Notes: generated by a model from the letters alone, not told the origin. Numbered from the stretch's first letter, positions 1 to 12,700 are shown. The stretch is 64,000 bases of DNA from Smittia aterrima (GCA_033063855.1 CP093831.1:16306001-16370000); one strand, 5' to 3'. Numbers and translations are program-made.

Positions 1-191
1 TGATGGAACCCTGTTTGGGCGGAGACGTGTGGACTGTGCTGCAGAAGCGGAAAAGCTTCGACGAGAAGACCTCGAGATTTATGGCTGCATGCGTAATCTT
101 GGCTCTTGAATATCTCCACGCGAAGCACATCATCTATCGTGATCTAAAGCCCGAGAATCTCATGCTCGACTCCAACGGCTACATTAAACTG
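1..191 (+). CDS. cGMP-dependent protein kinase, single internal exon (partial)
   Basis: This exon encodes part of a serine/threonine kinase domain of the cGMP-dependent kinase (PKG, foraging/Pkg21D) family. It runs in at the window edge, frame with codons starting at base 3. Visible are a CLGGDVWTVL stretch (PKG glycine-rich helix D region), an EYLHAKHIIYRDLKPENLML stretch containing the catalytic loop with its Asp and Asn, and NGYIKL. It ends in phase 0 at a good donor (ctg|gtgagt, base 192). In the family the next residues are the DFG segment and the C-lobe, but nothing matching these is found on the + strand of the remaining 64 kb. The exon is therefore the last recognisable part here: either its gene has an enormous intron, or this is a fragment or a misjoin. 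The family call is firm; which PKG paralogue is not resolved. Confidence 0.8.
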
Positions 192-979
192 GTGAGTAAA
201 ACTTTTGATTTAATAACTCAACGAAGCGTGGATGGTCATGTCGTTTAACTTAATTGAATGTTTTGCAGTAACTTTAAAGTTTAAACTGACATGAACATAA
301 AACTCCTTTAATATCCAGAAATGACTTTAATGCTTGAAAGATCTTTTTCCTCTTTTCTATTGCACTTTTGTTTGCTTTAAACTTCTAATCGGACTAAAGT
401 TTCGTCATTAAAGACGTAAACGTATTACAGTTGTTGATTTAATGTGTCGCATTCGCTGGAAAGCTGAAAGAGCAAACTATTTAATTGAATTCAAAATGAA
501 ACGACAGCAAATAATCTACAAACTCATGAAGGGAAATAACTCGTTCGACTGTGAAAATGATGAAAAAAGTTTCGCTTGAAATCTCGAAGCGCGAGAAAAA
601 CTTTAAAGTTGTCCCATGGCAAAGAGGATGAATGCGGTTTGTTTCAGCGTTGCAATTAGAAACTGTAAATTCCAAGGAAATTTCCGCAATAAAATTAAGC
701 GAAGCACGTAGAATTGAGAGAGAAGTCATGTGCACTTGTTAATGCTCACAGCTTTGCAAATCCGGTGAAAGTTTTCTGTTTGCAACTTGTCGCTTTTATT
801 GCAGGATTAAAAGTAAGGACATTTTGTCTCAACATCGGTGAGAACTTCACACAGAGAAAACAATTAAATTGCCATAAAAGTCCAGCCCCGTCGTTTTGCG
901 GTACTTTTAATGGAATCGACTAGACGTAATGATAGATCAAGAAGAATGTTAAGGGAGTCATCCTACATCAAGTCGTTAT
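192..979. other. Non-coding stretch after the kinase exon
   Basis: I see only AT-rich sequence with short chance open frames. No exon carrying the kinase DFG, APE or C-lobe motifs was found here, although this is where the next exon would be expected. Confidence 0.6.
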
Positions 980-1486
980 TTAAAAATCGTAATTATCGTC
1001 ACTCTCCTGGTCTTCAGGTCCAACTGAGTCTTGCTTATCCTTCTTTCGTCTCGTTGGATTTGATGGGGAGTGGAAACAACTGGCGTTTAATGAAAGTGTT
1101 TTACGATAAATTAATCCTTGTAATGAATTTTTAATTTTAATTCCCTCGAAGTTGATTAAGTTCGTTGATGCTTGCGAAAAAGTTCCTTGAAGTATGAATG
1201 AGATGAATACGATGCCTGACATAATCCATCCGTTTGAAATGAACTCTGACCAGCTTGGATAGTTTATCAAAGCCAAAGAGTCAACAACATCCGTTGAGTT
1301 GGAAACTTCATCTGATATTTTCATTTTTTCTCCTTTGATTTGAGAATTAATAAAGTTAACGATGAATGAAATCGATAGCGGCCCAACAAGTCCACTCAAA
1401 TCACCAAGAAGCTTTAAACTTCCATTGACAATGAACATTCTCCAACAACTCTTCACGTAACAAGTCCACAGTGAAACTTGTTTATT
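980..1486 (-). CDS. ABCC-type ABC transporter exon, possibly sulfonylurea-receptor-like (partial)
   Basis: This is a minus-strand exon from the first transmembrane half of an ABC subfamily C protein. It begins after a clear acceptor (tttcag at about base 1487). It contains an SLWTCYVKSCWRMF segment, a hydrophobic LLGDLSGLVGPLSISFIVNF helix, a second helix near WIMSGIVFISFIL, and a GIKIKNSLQGLIYRKTLSLN segment. This order is typical of ABCC transmembrane domain 1 up to the intracellular coupling region; the LQGLIYRKTL wording resembles fly Sur. It lacks the nucleotide-binding folds, which belong on other exons. The 3' limit is uncertain: the frame closes at 980 and no strong donor is obvious, a gagagtgac site near 1000 being one option. 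No other exon of such a gene was found in the window, so this is an orphan exon or a fragment. Confidence 0.6.
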   Translation of the reverse strand, partial: NKQVSLWTCYVKSCWRMFIVNGSLKLLGDLSGLVGPLSISFIVNFINSQIKGEKMKISDEVSNSTDVVDSLALINYPSWSEFISNGWIMSGIVFISFILQGTFSQASTNLINFEGIKIKNSLQGLIYRKTLSLNASCFHSPSNPTRRKKDKQDSVGPEDQESDDNYDF

Positions 1487-4400
1487 CTGAAATGAAGGGA
1501 AAGCAAACAAATAAGTTTAAACTCAACTGAATGTGTTTCATTGTTTAGAGTTTGCACTGAACTCGAAGTGATATGTAAACTAAAGTTAAATTAATTAAAT
1601 TCACTTCATAAAGCAACTCTAAGGTGCAATATGTGAACATCGCCAGTAGTTCAATGATCGAAGCAACATGGAATCCTCATCTCTCGTGAGCGCGACGAAG
1701 ACGAAACGAAAACAATGAAATAAAAATAAAATGAATTTTCCATTGCGGTTTCCGCTTTTCCTCTTTTTTTTCGCTTGGAAATCCTTCGAAAACGAATGTT
1801 GAATAAACAAAACAAGTTTTTAAAAGCACACAAAGAATTTAAATACACATCCGATATGTTCTTCTTCATGTTTTCTGAACGAATTAACAGCGACAGCAAC
1901 AACAGGCGCGACAACTTCGCTCAGCTCTCTCCACTTTCCAAAAAACATTTCTTGCTTCCTGAATATTTTTCTTTGTTTCGAGGAGAGAAGAAAATAGTTG
2001 AAAGGAAACATTTTTTTTCATCTTGGACAAATATTTTGTTCCTTCGAATAAAAACGAACTTCGCTGTTGATAAACAACTTAAGGGGATTCCTCGAGAGAA
2101 AAAAAAATGGAATTTAAAGTCAACATCGATGAATGATGTCGCGAACAAACAACGTCACGCGGCCCTGAGACTTCTTTTCTCTGGCAATTTGACGACGACG
2201 ACGCAGACGATGCAATTTATTAAAATTAAGTCAACAATTTATGATTCCATTTTGTCTCCCGCCACGTCTGATGATTCATGAACGACATTATCACCAGCCT
2301 ACGCTGAACATTAACATTCGAGTCAAAGTTTTAATCTTCTTTCCGAAACTTGACATTTCTTCTTCATTCTAATGGCTTCATTGGCCTGGCAAAGGACAGG
2401 AAGAGAAAAACATTCATCAAGAAGGCATTAAAGGATTTCAAATGATAAAAGCAAAGTAGTGGTGAAAACATCATCGAGCTTCGTGTCGTAAAGTTTCCCG
2501 CTTGTAATAATCGCGAAATAACATTCATCGGCAAGCGGTGAAGCGTAAATTTTCCACTCGACATGAGTTCTTCAGGCTCTGTAGTGATTTTGATTAAAAA
2601 GTAAAACCTTTGGACATGTTGTTACAACATTTATGTTGCGAAAGATAAACAAAAGGATGTAAATTATTTTCCACCCTCACAGCTTTATGCTCGCTTTCTC
2701 TGTCGATGAGAAGAGGGAAGAAACAAGTATTAACATTTTTATGGCTCATCATTTTTTCGAGGAGCTTTATGAATATAAATTTTTTACTCTAAATTAACTT
2801 TACGCGCTTTGCGTTCACGCTCATACACAATTTTTTATGTAAACATAAATCATTTCGGAAAAAATTCAACGCGGGTTCGACAAACAAAGGCTCGAGATCT
2901 CATTGAAAAGAGAAGAGGAAAAATATTTCGTTAGCCCGAGCGGAACGTTGCAATAAACAACGATGATCATAAACCCAAATGCATCAACTTCAAGGGTTCT
3001 GCCGCTTGTAACGGCTTCGAGGATTACTTGACAATTAACTTTATGGCGAGGATTTCATTATCGCGGGTCGAAGTGCTGTGCTCTCGACGTGATTTCAATT
3101 CGCTATTGTTTTTTTAATTGCGGAAACGCGCTCAGGAAGCATTTAACTTTTTTTTTATTGCGTGATGTGTCATAAATTTGTTGCAGATTTACATAATAAA
3201 ATCGAATATAATTTTTTTGCTTGAAAGCGAAGCAAGGTTGTTTATCTTTCACAAATAATCTTTTCACATAAAAAAAAATGAAAATTCAATCGAGAACTTG
3301 CAATTTTCAATGTGGTTAACTTTATTGTGTGTCGCAGGATGTGTGATAACCAATCGACATGCCTGACATTCACTTAAAAATTATTTGTATGCGAACAATC
3401 TGTGTCGAGGATTTTTTTTCCATGCGGAATACAATGAATTAAACGATTTGTGTGGTCGAAATGTTGATAAGAACCTTTGAACTCATTTGGTGCATCTTCG
3501 TATTACTTGAAATTGTAAAAGCTTCCGAGAAGTTAGGAATCGGTTAACATCGTAATCTTGGGTCAATAAAAGTCATTGTGCTATTCAGAAGGCTTATCAG
3601 TTATGGTTTGAGGCGAAATCTCTTTTCTAGATTGTCAGCTATCTCTCAAAAATTGTTTGCGCATGAGTCACGAAACGGTTTTTGTTCTAAAAGAGCTTGA
3701 AAGTTCTCTTTCGTAAGAGACTAACTCTCATTATCATTTCAAGTTTCTTTTCCCTTACAAAACTTCTCAATAAATAAAGTTTAGAAAAAGAAACTTTCAA
3801 TCGAATCTAAGAAGCTTTTAATTTTCAAGAAATCTGAGATACGAGCAAACTTTGTCGTCGATGCGAGGAGAAAAAATGAAATTGTTGTCGAGGTTATGGA
3901 AGCTGAACGCTCTTGATCAACTTGCTCCCATTCGTTTTCCATTATCACGAAACCACAGAAACTTTTCGAATAAATATTCGGACAAATAATAACAAATTGC
4001 TGTCCGTGTTTCATAAATTTTACGTCTCGCAGGAATCGCGCCAGAAAAGTAGCGACAAATAATTCATTCGGCTTAATCAATTTTCTACAAACATGAAGCC
4101 GAGTTGAGGTTATCGATGCAGTTCGACGCTTTCATTTTCTTTATTTAATACAATGCAACAATTATTGGAATTTCTCGGAAACCGAAATTTGATATTTTTC
4201 CTAGAATCAACTTGAGTTTCGTTGCGTGCTCCTATCGCGTCTGCATTGCGATTGACTTTTAATGAAAATGAGATTTCGCACGTTGGCCATGAACACGAGC
4301 CGCGCTCGAAAATAAAATTTGCACAGTTTTATTATGAAATGCGATTCTATTCACTTTCAAAAAGAGTTGGGATTTTCTGTGGAACTCAAAAGCAAATCAA

Positions 4401-6530
4401 CTACAGTTCCCATGAGACTGTCTCGAACGATGCTGATTCGATTAACTACACGAAATTTTATTTTGCTGAACTGAAAAAACATCGACTGCTCCGGTTAGTT
4501 TCACTTCAAGCGCATTCTCGTTCAATATTGAACTTCGACAGTCTCGTCACGTTTCAATAATTTTGCGCAAAACGATCCTTTGGCCTTCAATGAAGTCCTC
4601 CTGAAGAAACAAAAACTTCGTTGTGCGTCTCATAACGATTTCGAAATCTTTTTTTTTCTTTGTTGTTCAATTCTGTTTCGTATTGAAAGTACAAACAATG
4701 TTGAGAGCCTTTTCCTCATGATTTCTTAATAAATAAGTCCTTAATCTAGCTGCAGCATCATAATTACATTAAGCGAAGATGAAAACGTTTCCCCTCAATC
4801 GTAATCATTGCTTAAACAATGGAGGAAGCGAATTAGAATGCTGAGCATGTTGTATCAGCTGGAAGCCATTCTCATTTAATAATTCAACAATGAAATGGAT
4901 CCATGGAATTATGAACGGCACTATGAGCATGTAAAAGTTTTATTGCTACACATGATTTGTTAATTTACTGTTGAGAGCGGAGAGGGGATTCAGTTGCTGT
5001 TGACATCTTTGTTGTTGATGACTAACGATCGATAAAAAAGGCCTGTGTTGTAACAGATTAATGATAAGCCTCCATCTCGATCAAATGTAATCCGACACTC
5101 GCAACTACGCTAATTTCAATGAACTATGGTAATCAGCTTTTCATTTTCAAACATGTCGCCAATGTTTTGCTTTTTGTTTTAAATTTCCATTAAGAAATCA
5201 ATTGCCATAGACATTACGTTCTAAATCTCTTCTAGGAAGCAATAAAAATCATCATAAGACGATAAATTGAAATGGTTTTGACATTTGCGTATTGACATGT
5301 TCAAGAAGACTTTTTTAAAGACTTTTTTTCCGCATCTGGAGACAGAAACTTCAACGAGAGTTAATAAAATTTGCGTTCGAGCGGAACGATTCGGTTTAAA
5401 GACTAAGGCAAACGAGGGAGAGAAGATTGAAATGAAATTAAAATATTTCTCCGGACACTTTCAGCATGAAATTTCAAACGAAGCACTTTTGACGGTAGAT
5501 CGTCTTGATGCTTCACTCTCGCTCTTTTGGAATGCTATTATGTCACTCGAGTCTATCCTGATGTTATCTCTAAATAAACTGACGTTGAGACCCGAGCATT
5601 CTGAATTGAGCCATTTAAAGTCAAATTTAAACTCCTCGCAACGATAAAGTGAAGCACTAGATTGCACAAGTAGATTCACGGTTCAAGAGTCTTCAAATGT
5701 TTGAGAGCTTCACTTTGAGGTGGAGCTTTGTCTTTCAGCAATTTGCAATAAAAGTCTGAGAAGCCATTTAGTCTCCTCATTTGAGAAAATATCTGATGCT
5801 GGCAGCATTTTCTTTCAGAAGTCATCATTTAAAACCAATTGAATTTCTTCGTTTTTTTTTTCAAGTTAATAAAGAGTTTCTGATGTCGAAGGAAAAAAGA
5901 AGAACGAAGAGAAAGGAAGAAAATTACATTTAAAAGATTTTCTATTTCCAATAGGATGAATATCGGGCGAGGGAAATTGTTAGAGAATTTGCATCAACAA
6001 AACTGCTATCGAATGGAAAAAGCTCTTTCTGTCCAACAACAGAGAACGAACAACGTTTCATTTGTTCAACGATGTTCATGCTTCAGCAATTGCTCTAATT
6101 GGTAATTTTCTGATAGACATGAATTCAATTCTGCTGATTGTTCCAGAAGAAAACTCTTTGATTCGAAAATATTGAAGATGCTTTTCAATTCTCTCGAAAT
6201 TTTACATACTAAAGAACAATTATTGTTCAACGTTCAACATTATGAGTGACTAGATATTATACCCGGGAAGACATATTTAAGAATCGCTACGTTGGACCAA
6301 CCTTCATTTGACCTTCAACGCTTTACGAGCTTCACCTGAAAACGTTCTTGACAAACATGAGTTGATGACTCGAATGTAGCGATAAGAGCTTGTAAAACCT
6401 GTTAAAGCCGACAATCTTGCTTATCTCTCAGCTTGCTTGAGGGACTTGATCGTGCTGTAAAACCGTCATTGAACTGCTTATACGAAAAGATTCGATTGAT
6501 TTAGAGTTCGATTGTAGATTTATTAATCAA
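1487..6530. other. Long non-coding region
   Basis: About 5 kb of AT-rich sequence, with poly-A/T tracts and scattered open frames up to about 170 codons that show no recognisable domain, no plausible splice partners and low-complexity translations. I could not support a gene on either strand. Confidence 0.5.
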
Positions 6531-7212
6531 TCACCATCTACGTAAAGATTTTACTGATTTACCACAACAATGACGAGATCTTAATAATATCCAAGCATTG
6601 AAAATTCTTTCGGCATTTGTTTCTGGGATGGACGCATCAGAATCTCTAGGATCGTCAGATTCGCCGTTGTAATTGATCTCAGCTTCGGACTGCTCACTTT
6701 CGGAACCTTCTTCTATTTCGTTGGGGTCCTCATCAGGACGATACATTAGGATTTCGTTTATTAGTCTATTCAATTCGGGAATTCTATCTATTATCGCTTA
6801 AAAATAGATATCTTCTTTAATATTTAAATAACTATAATTAGATTATTCTATTACCTCTAATTCTATTAATGATCATATTAATAACAGTGATTAAAGCGAT
6901 ATACTCATTTACCGGAATAATATCTTCCGGAACGTGATTTTGATTATTTTCAGGATCGTTCTCCATTTCAACAACGCACGACGGGGAGTCAACTGAGAAT
7001 GACGGAACTCGCCGTTTGAAATGATCGTCCCCCAAATCGGTTACGATCTTGACATTGAAAATTTGATTTTATTTTATTTAAGCTTAATTAATTAAGCAAT
7101 ATTGTTAATTTATTAACAAATACTGCTACGAGACATGTTAACCATAAGAACTAAGCTAACTTACCTCGGTAAAAGGAATAATTCGTGTTTTAGCTTTTTC
7201 AAAAATCTCGTC
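6531..7212 (-). other. Unassigned open segments downstream of tejas
   Basis: Three minus-strand open pieces lie just past the tejas polyadenylation signals. One is a 48-base piece (7165-7212) between a tag acceptor and a gtaagt donor. The second is an open piece (6913-7047) rich in Asp, Glu, Asn and Pro, ending at a gtaaat donor. The third is an acidic piece (6531-about 6800) encoding many Glu/Ser and ending with a basic tail. The first two are phase compatible, but I found no start codon and no acceptor that joins the third piece in frame. They may be a decayed or fast-evolving gene, or chance. No family recognised. Confidence 0.2.
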
Positions 7213-7281
7213 CTATAAGTCACTGAAAATATTCTAATACAAGACAAAATCTTTAAAATACAATTAACTAAATCAAGCGAA

Positions 7282-7301
7282 TTTATTTCATTTCTTTTAT
7301 T
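7282..7301 (-). terminator. Polyadenylation signals of tejas
   Basis: Two AATAAA hexamers on the minus strand, at 7296-7301 and 7282-7287, lie 20-40 bases past the tejas stop codon. Confidence 0.6.
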
Positions 7302-7320
7302 CAACTTTCGTGCTGTTGAA

Positions 7321-9086
7321 TCATTTGACAAGAGCTAATCCTGATGAGACAAGAATGTCGGATAATTTTTTATCGTTTTTGAATATTTCCAGCTCGTAAA
7401 TGAATTTACTAGCATTTCGAATTGTTGCGTAAAGTTCAGCATCTTTTGTTTTCTTAATAAAGTAGTCAATTGCTTCGACACTCCACAAACCTTTATCAAT
7501 ATTCGGTTTGACTCCTGTTAATTCTCCTTCACAAGATTTGCGAGATGGATATGCAAATATTTTCTTTAAGTATCGCAAAGAGTCGAGTTTGAAGTATCGT
7601 TTTATGCCATAGTCGACAAGGAAGACTACAGCATCATGTTCTATGATGCAAAATATCTCTCCTCTGAGCCATTGGTCATCCTCTAGAACTGCCACTGGCA
7701 GTCCAAGTAGAGCTTTTTCCACACGAAGATGTGCAGACTCTCGTAATGAAACGTAATGGATACTGTGAACAAAAATAATAAATAAATTTAGTTATCAAAA
7801 ACTTGACTAAATGTGCTTACTTCATTTCCTCAGTCAGTTCCAGCAATTCATCTTCATCAACTTGAAACACGAATTGAGATGGTGACGTCACATTGATAAT
7901 CTTTACTTTGAAACCTTTTGCAATATTTACATTCAATGGTGGGCTTCGAATATAGAATGCAGTGGTGATGTAATCCTGGAACTCCACTGCATTATTCTTA
8001 GTTGACGGTTCCTCGTTAATGCTCTGCTTCTTGATATCAGATAGAGCTGACTTGATCAATGCATTGGGAATAAGTACCTTGCCTTCCTTTCGATTGTTCA
8101 TGTTGCAATCGTTCATGCTAATTGATAGTTTTGAGAAATTGTCAGCGACTTTGTTGACATGAGTTTCAGATTCTTTTGGTTTTGTTTGAACTTTGAAAGG
8201 ATTCGTATCACTCAAGATTGGCGAAGATGATTTCGTTTTATATGAATCAGTTATCTTTCGTAGAGCAGCTTCGAAGGGATTATCGACTGTGAAAAAACTT
8301 CTATTAAAAACTGGCTTAAGCTGATGCTGTTTCCAGTCAGACTTGGCGGCATCAGTCTTCACGTTTTCTGTTGTCTTTACTTTTGTTTCTTGAATCCTAT
8401 CCGTCTTCTCGTTTTCAGTTGTCTTCCCATTTGTTTCTTCAATCTGATGTTGCGGCTTGTAGCAAACAGTTTTCAACTCACTCACTGGCTTGTACGAAGC
8501 TGGTCTCATCTCAGTCGCTGTCTTGTGCGAAAATCTTGTTTTCATATTATTGGAAATCACTGGCATAGTAGGCCGATGATAAGCAAGTCTGATTGTAGGT
8601 TGCTGTTTCATCTGGTAAATGTTTCTTTGATTGAAGTTGCCTGTAAGTTGTGGTCTGATCTGATTTCCGTTTCCTTGATTGAAGTTGCCTGTTAGTTTCG
8701 GTCGATGAATCATGAAGCTGCGCCCTAGACCTGGCCTGAGAATTGAAGATAAAATTATATGAGCAATGCAATTTTGATGAGTGAACTTACCGGAAGCGAG
8801 GGATCTTTGCAATCTTCTTCCCAATCGTTAGATGATTCATATGAGCAGTTTCTTTGCTGGCTACTCGCTCAATCATGATCTCGCCGTGTTGAATCCATAC
8901 ACGACACACATCATTCAGCTTTGACATGAATTCGAAGAATGACATTTGGAATTCTTTCAAAATTGTGTCGAACGATTCTCCTTCAGTTGCAGCGAATTCT
9001 TTCTTAAACTCTCGTTCATTTGTTTGACGTCCTAGCGCCAAAACAATTGATCTTATCAAAGATTTTATTTCTTCCATTCTCGTCAT
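7321..9086 (-). CDS. tej: Tejas-like LOTUS plus Tudor protein (TDRD5 family)
   Basis: Germline nuage protein of the piRNA pathway, by family: Tejas/TDRD5 binds Vasa through its LOTUS domain. The model has three exons, 8791-9086, 7821-8735 and 7321-7762, with phases 2, 2 and 0, giving 550 residues, close to fly Tejas. Residues 5-80 form a LOTUS/OST-HTH type helical domain (EEIKSLIRSIVLALG, then an FFEFMSKLNDVCRVW stretch). Residues about 85-400 are a Ser/Thr/Lys/Gln-rich linker with small internal repeats (LTGNFNQ twice, KTTEN twice). Residues about 404-550 hold a Tudor domain with a GEIFCII strand followed by VVFLVDYG. Start chosen at the first Met before the LOTUS domain; an in-frame Met lies three codons later. 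It diverges from a decayed RING fragment 318 bases upstream. LOTUS plus a C-terminal single Tudor fits Tejas better than the multi-Tudor TDRD7 (tapas). Confidence 0.78.
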
Positions 9087-9403
9087 CTTAAAAGAAAGCA
9101 TCGAAAAGAAAAATTGTATTGTCGTTTTCATTTGCAGATTATAGTTGATCAATTTATAGCTTACGATTAGGGGTTTAAGTGGAGCTTACGGTTTAAAAAT
9201 CTATTTTAAGAATAAACTACGATTACGCAAGTTGGTAAGAGGTTTAAAGGGAGAATCTAGAGAACGCTTTTGTATGAAGTTTTTGAAAAGAGCCGTTAAA
9301 TCGACTCGCATGAAGAATCCAATTGCAATGTTTCCAAGCAACTCCAGTTGTTTATCCATCATTTCAAAACGTTTAGTATCAAAAAGCTGACAGCAAACCA
9401 CCG

Positions 9404-9745
9404 ATGGGGATGCCTTTCAAGCAACAACATCAACCAGCTCCTTGTAAGCTTCTCGATGATTCAACAAAAGCTTACAACGAGCCGCTGATTTTTACAAAAG
9501 AAGTTCTTGGCTGCCAAGTCTGCGATCGTAACATTGACGTCGGTCGTCGTGTCGTCTTGAAAGATTGTGTTCACGCATTCCGTCGCGGTTCTATTATCAA
9601 AGAGATCCAGAACAATGAGAAAACAATCATGACGTGTCCATCAGAATTGGTTTGTTGAAATGGAGAAGTTCGCGATGAGGACTTTAAAGCTTTACTACAA
9701 CAGAGTTTCCTTCTTGTACGTCTCCTGGAATCGAAGCAATTTTGA
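9404..9745 (+). pseudogene. Decayed RBR-type E3 ligase RING1 fragment
   Basis: The open frame from 9404 encodes one RING1-like segment: CQVC, then VVLKDCVHAFRRGSI, then TCPS. The spacing and the VVL..C.H.F wording match RING1 of RBR ubiquitin ligases such as the HOIL-1/RBCK1 type. Two positions that should be zinc-binding Cys after C-x-H-x-F are Arg and Ser. A TGA at 9656-9658 interrupts the frame. After it the same frame stays homologous-looking (NGEVRDEDFKALL, as in the RING1-IBR linker) up to a stop at 9743-9745. No IBR or RING2 is present and no introns are seen. I read this as a pseudogene fragment, possibly a retrocopy. The exact parent family is uncertain. Confidence 0.42.
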
Positions 9746-12700
9746 ATAAAAATAAACTCTTGTACAGCCAAATTTCTTACTATAACTTTCATTAAATGAA
9801 CTGAGAAACTTGATCTATCTTTCATGAAAATATTATTTTTCTGAATAATTATTTGATTTCCTCAGGGTGATGTCTCATTAATCCAAAAGGATATTTACAC
9901 TCATTAAATTTAATGATGAAAAGTAATTATCGAATTGTTTTACACCCAAGGACTGGAACTTCAATTCACATTCCGAGTAAACTCACTAAGCTCAAATGAC
10001 ATGCAAACAAATCAGAAGAAAGCGAGCATTCTAATTTATTTTTATTAAAAGCCGTCAAGTTATAAACATTCTGTTCGCATTCTTTCTCTGTCACCAGATA
10101 TTTCTTTCATTAAAATTCATCCGGCGCGAATAAATTGCGATGCTCTAGCGCTCATTAAAAAGGATGAGAAACGTCAAACTATTTGTGAAGATATGTTGGA
10201 ATCGCAAGATATTCAAAAGAAACTTGCTCCTCGCCAGCAAACATGCAAAGCATGGAATTCTCTTCTGCTTTACCAACATCATTTACACATAATTTTCACG
10301 AACCTACTTAAGATTCCGAATTAAGGAGGAACTAGGTTAGTCGACGAGCGACATTCTCGAGAGGCTCTTCGCTTCGGCATAAATTGAATCTTCCGGCAAT
10401 CTCTTCGAGAACATCAAAGTACGATTTTTCTCAGCATAAATTTACATATTAAAATGCCTTCGTGCTCGAAGAAAACATTTTCAAACTTCAAATGAGCTCC
10501 GATTTATTCTAGAGAAATCTCGCTTGATGTTTCTATGCATAATTCGATAAAGTCGAATTGAGCTTTACAAGTAGAACAAGCCAAATAATGTTGGCGAATG
10601 CATTTATCTCAATGAAGAGCTTCTCGTTATGACTTTATCGTTACATTATACACTAAAAACTCTTTGCTCGCTTCCTCGCATTACGATAAATCAAGAGCCA
10701 ATAATTCATGGGGAATTGTAAAGCATCAAAGCGGGTATGATTTATATCCAATTGCTCTCCCTAGCGACGACATCGATGATGGCGGATAAAAAAAGTTTTC
10801 AATTCAATTTCTTCTTGGTCAATTGAATGAGGATGTAAGAGTATTACTTCGATAGTCGCTGAGGAGTTCCAGTTATGCCACTGAGTGTTTGCCAATCAAA
10901 TTATCGCTTATGGCAACGATTCCCTCACTCGATACCTTTTCTACTCAATTTGAATTGGAATTAAATTGATCCATTGGGAGTTCACGTTGCGACTCATTGA
11001 GCAAAATGTCAAATTTTTTCGCAATTAAACACGAATTGATTCATTTTCAATAATCAACGGGGCAAAAACAGATTCAATTAATTAAATTTATTAACGTCTC
11101 TTCAAAACGATTCTTGCTGAACATCGCACGCGATAAAAAAAGAAGAGTTTTTGCAAGTTTATTTTATAATTTTACTCGACAGCGTGAGATAGTTTATTTA
11201 AAGCGCTCATAACTTATTCAGACTTTCATGTTGTGAACCATACCGAACGATTCTGTCTCGTCGCTCTCGCACGCTTGAGCTTTATGCTGTCATAAAAGCG
11301 ACGACATATCAACCACGAAGAACATAATCATCAGCTCATTAAACACTCTCGCACACACAAATGATATTTGCTTAATTAAAATGTCACGGTGCATGAAAGT
11401 TTCAGAGCGCTTGTCGACTTCGCTTCCCTCAAAAGTCACAATCAGCAATTTTCCCAGCATGATTCTGACATTAAGATATGAAAATTCGAAGAGAGAAACT
11501 CATGACGGTGAACGGTTTACGTGAAGAAGTTCTCAACAGGGTAGTCGAGTTCATCTCGTAACTCTCGAAGGATCAATCTCAAGATTCGTCACGCACTTCA
11601 TCGTGACAGATTTCTAATCTCTCTCTCGCTTGCTCGTCATCGACCTCTAAGCGGTTTCAACGCTTTGACAGTTCTTGTTGAAAGCTCGCTAACAAAACTT
11701 ATACAGAAAATCTCGTTTTTGATTGTTAAATGAAACGTGAAAAGTGAAAACTTCGGAAACTAAATGGTTTCGAGGCATTCGAGCGAACTTTGATTGAAAG
11801 TTGGTAAGATTAATGAAGTTTCGCTCGACCTTGATGTCAATCAGTCGCGAAACTTTCAATTGCCGGTAGCTTTTATAAGTTATACGCAAAATTTATTATT
11901 ATTTCAAAAACAAACAAGTTCGCTTCCCTGTTATTTGCTAAAAGTTCAACCAAAAGCTTTTATTTCAATTGTGATTATTCCTTTTTTTTATTGAAACGCC
12001 ATCAATTTTTCATTTCATTTTCCTGAATAATTAAAATCTGTTTGTTTCCAATTTATTTGCGAAGTGAGCTTCATTCAAATGTTAGAGGGGGAGAAACAGT
12101 GAGGTGGCAATAATGCAATCGATTCTGCTTTGGCTCAATCTGCAATCAGCAAAATCGGATTTTCTGCTAACAGAACCTGTTGAGAAACAAGTTCGAAATG
12201 TATTTTTGCCTCTCTCGGAAGCAATCTGTGAGACAGAAAACTTCATTGCCGAACGATTTTCAGAGACATTTTCACCTGAATCTTTTATTAAGCACATGAA
12301 ACTTTTATCTTTTCCGCTTGTCGCGAGCTTGTTCGTTGACAATGCATGCATGCAAATAGTTTTTGCGACTCCTTCCGCCTCCAAGGAAAACTTTTTGTCT
12401 TCTGTTTGTTTTTGTTATGAGCTCTGCAGTAAAATGAAAACTGCAGCGTTAAATTATTGATTGCGAACGCGTTCGGATGTGTTGTGATGATTTGAAAAGC
12501 TGACGGGCGTCGAGAGATTGACTACGTCAATGAGAGATTAGGGGAAGCTTTCAACGAAAACTTTGAAAAGCTTGAAACATCATAAAAGTTCGCTAGAAAC
12601 ATTAATTAAATCTTAATGTCAATCTCGACAAGATTTCCCTAATGTGACTTAACTTTCAAATTTCCCAACTAGCATCCTTCCGAATCTTTTTCGCTACAGA

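Noticed and set aside
1775..2281. 168-codon open frame
   Set aside because: Lys/Asn/Phe-rich translation of AT-rich DNA with poly-A and poly-T runs; no motif.
5285..5647. 120-codon open frame
   Set aside because: No recognisable domain and no supporting context; AT-rich noise is the simpler reading.
12104..12460. 118-codon open frame on the plus strand
   Set aside because: No domain, overlapped on the opposite strand by another frame of similar length, no splice partners.
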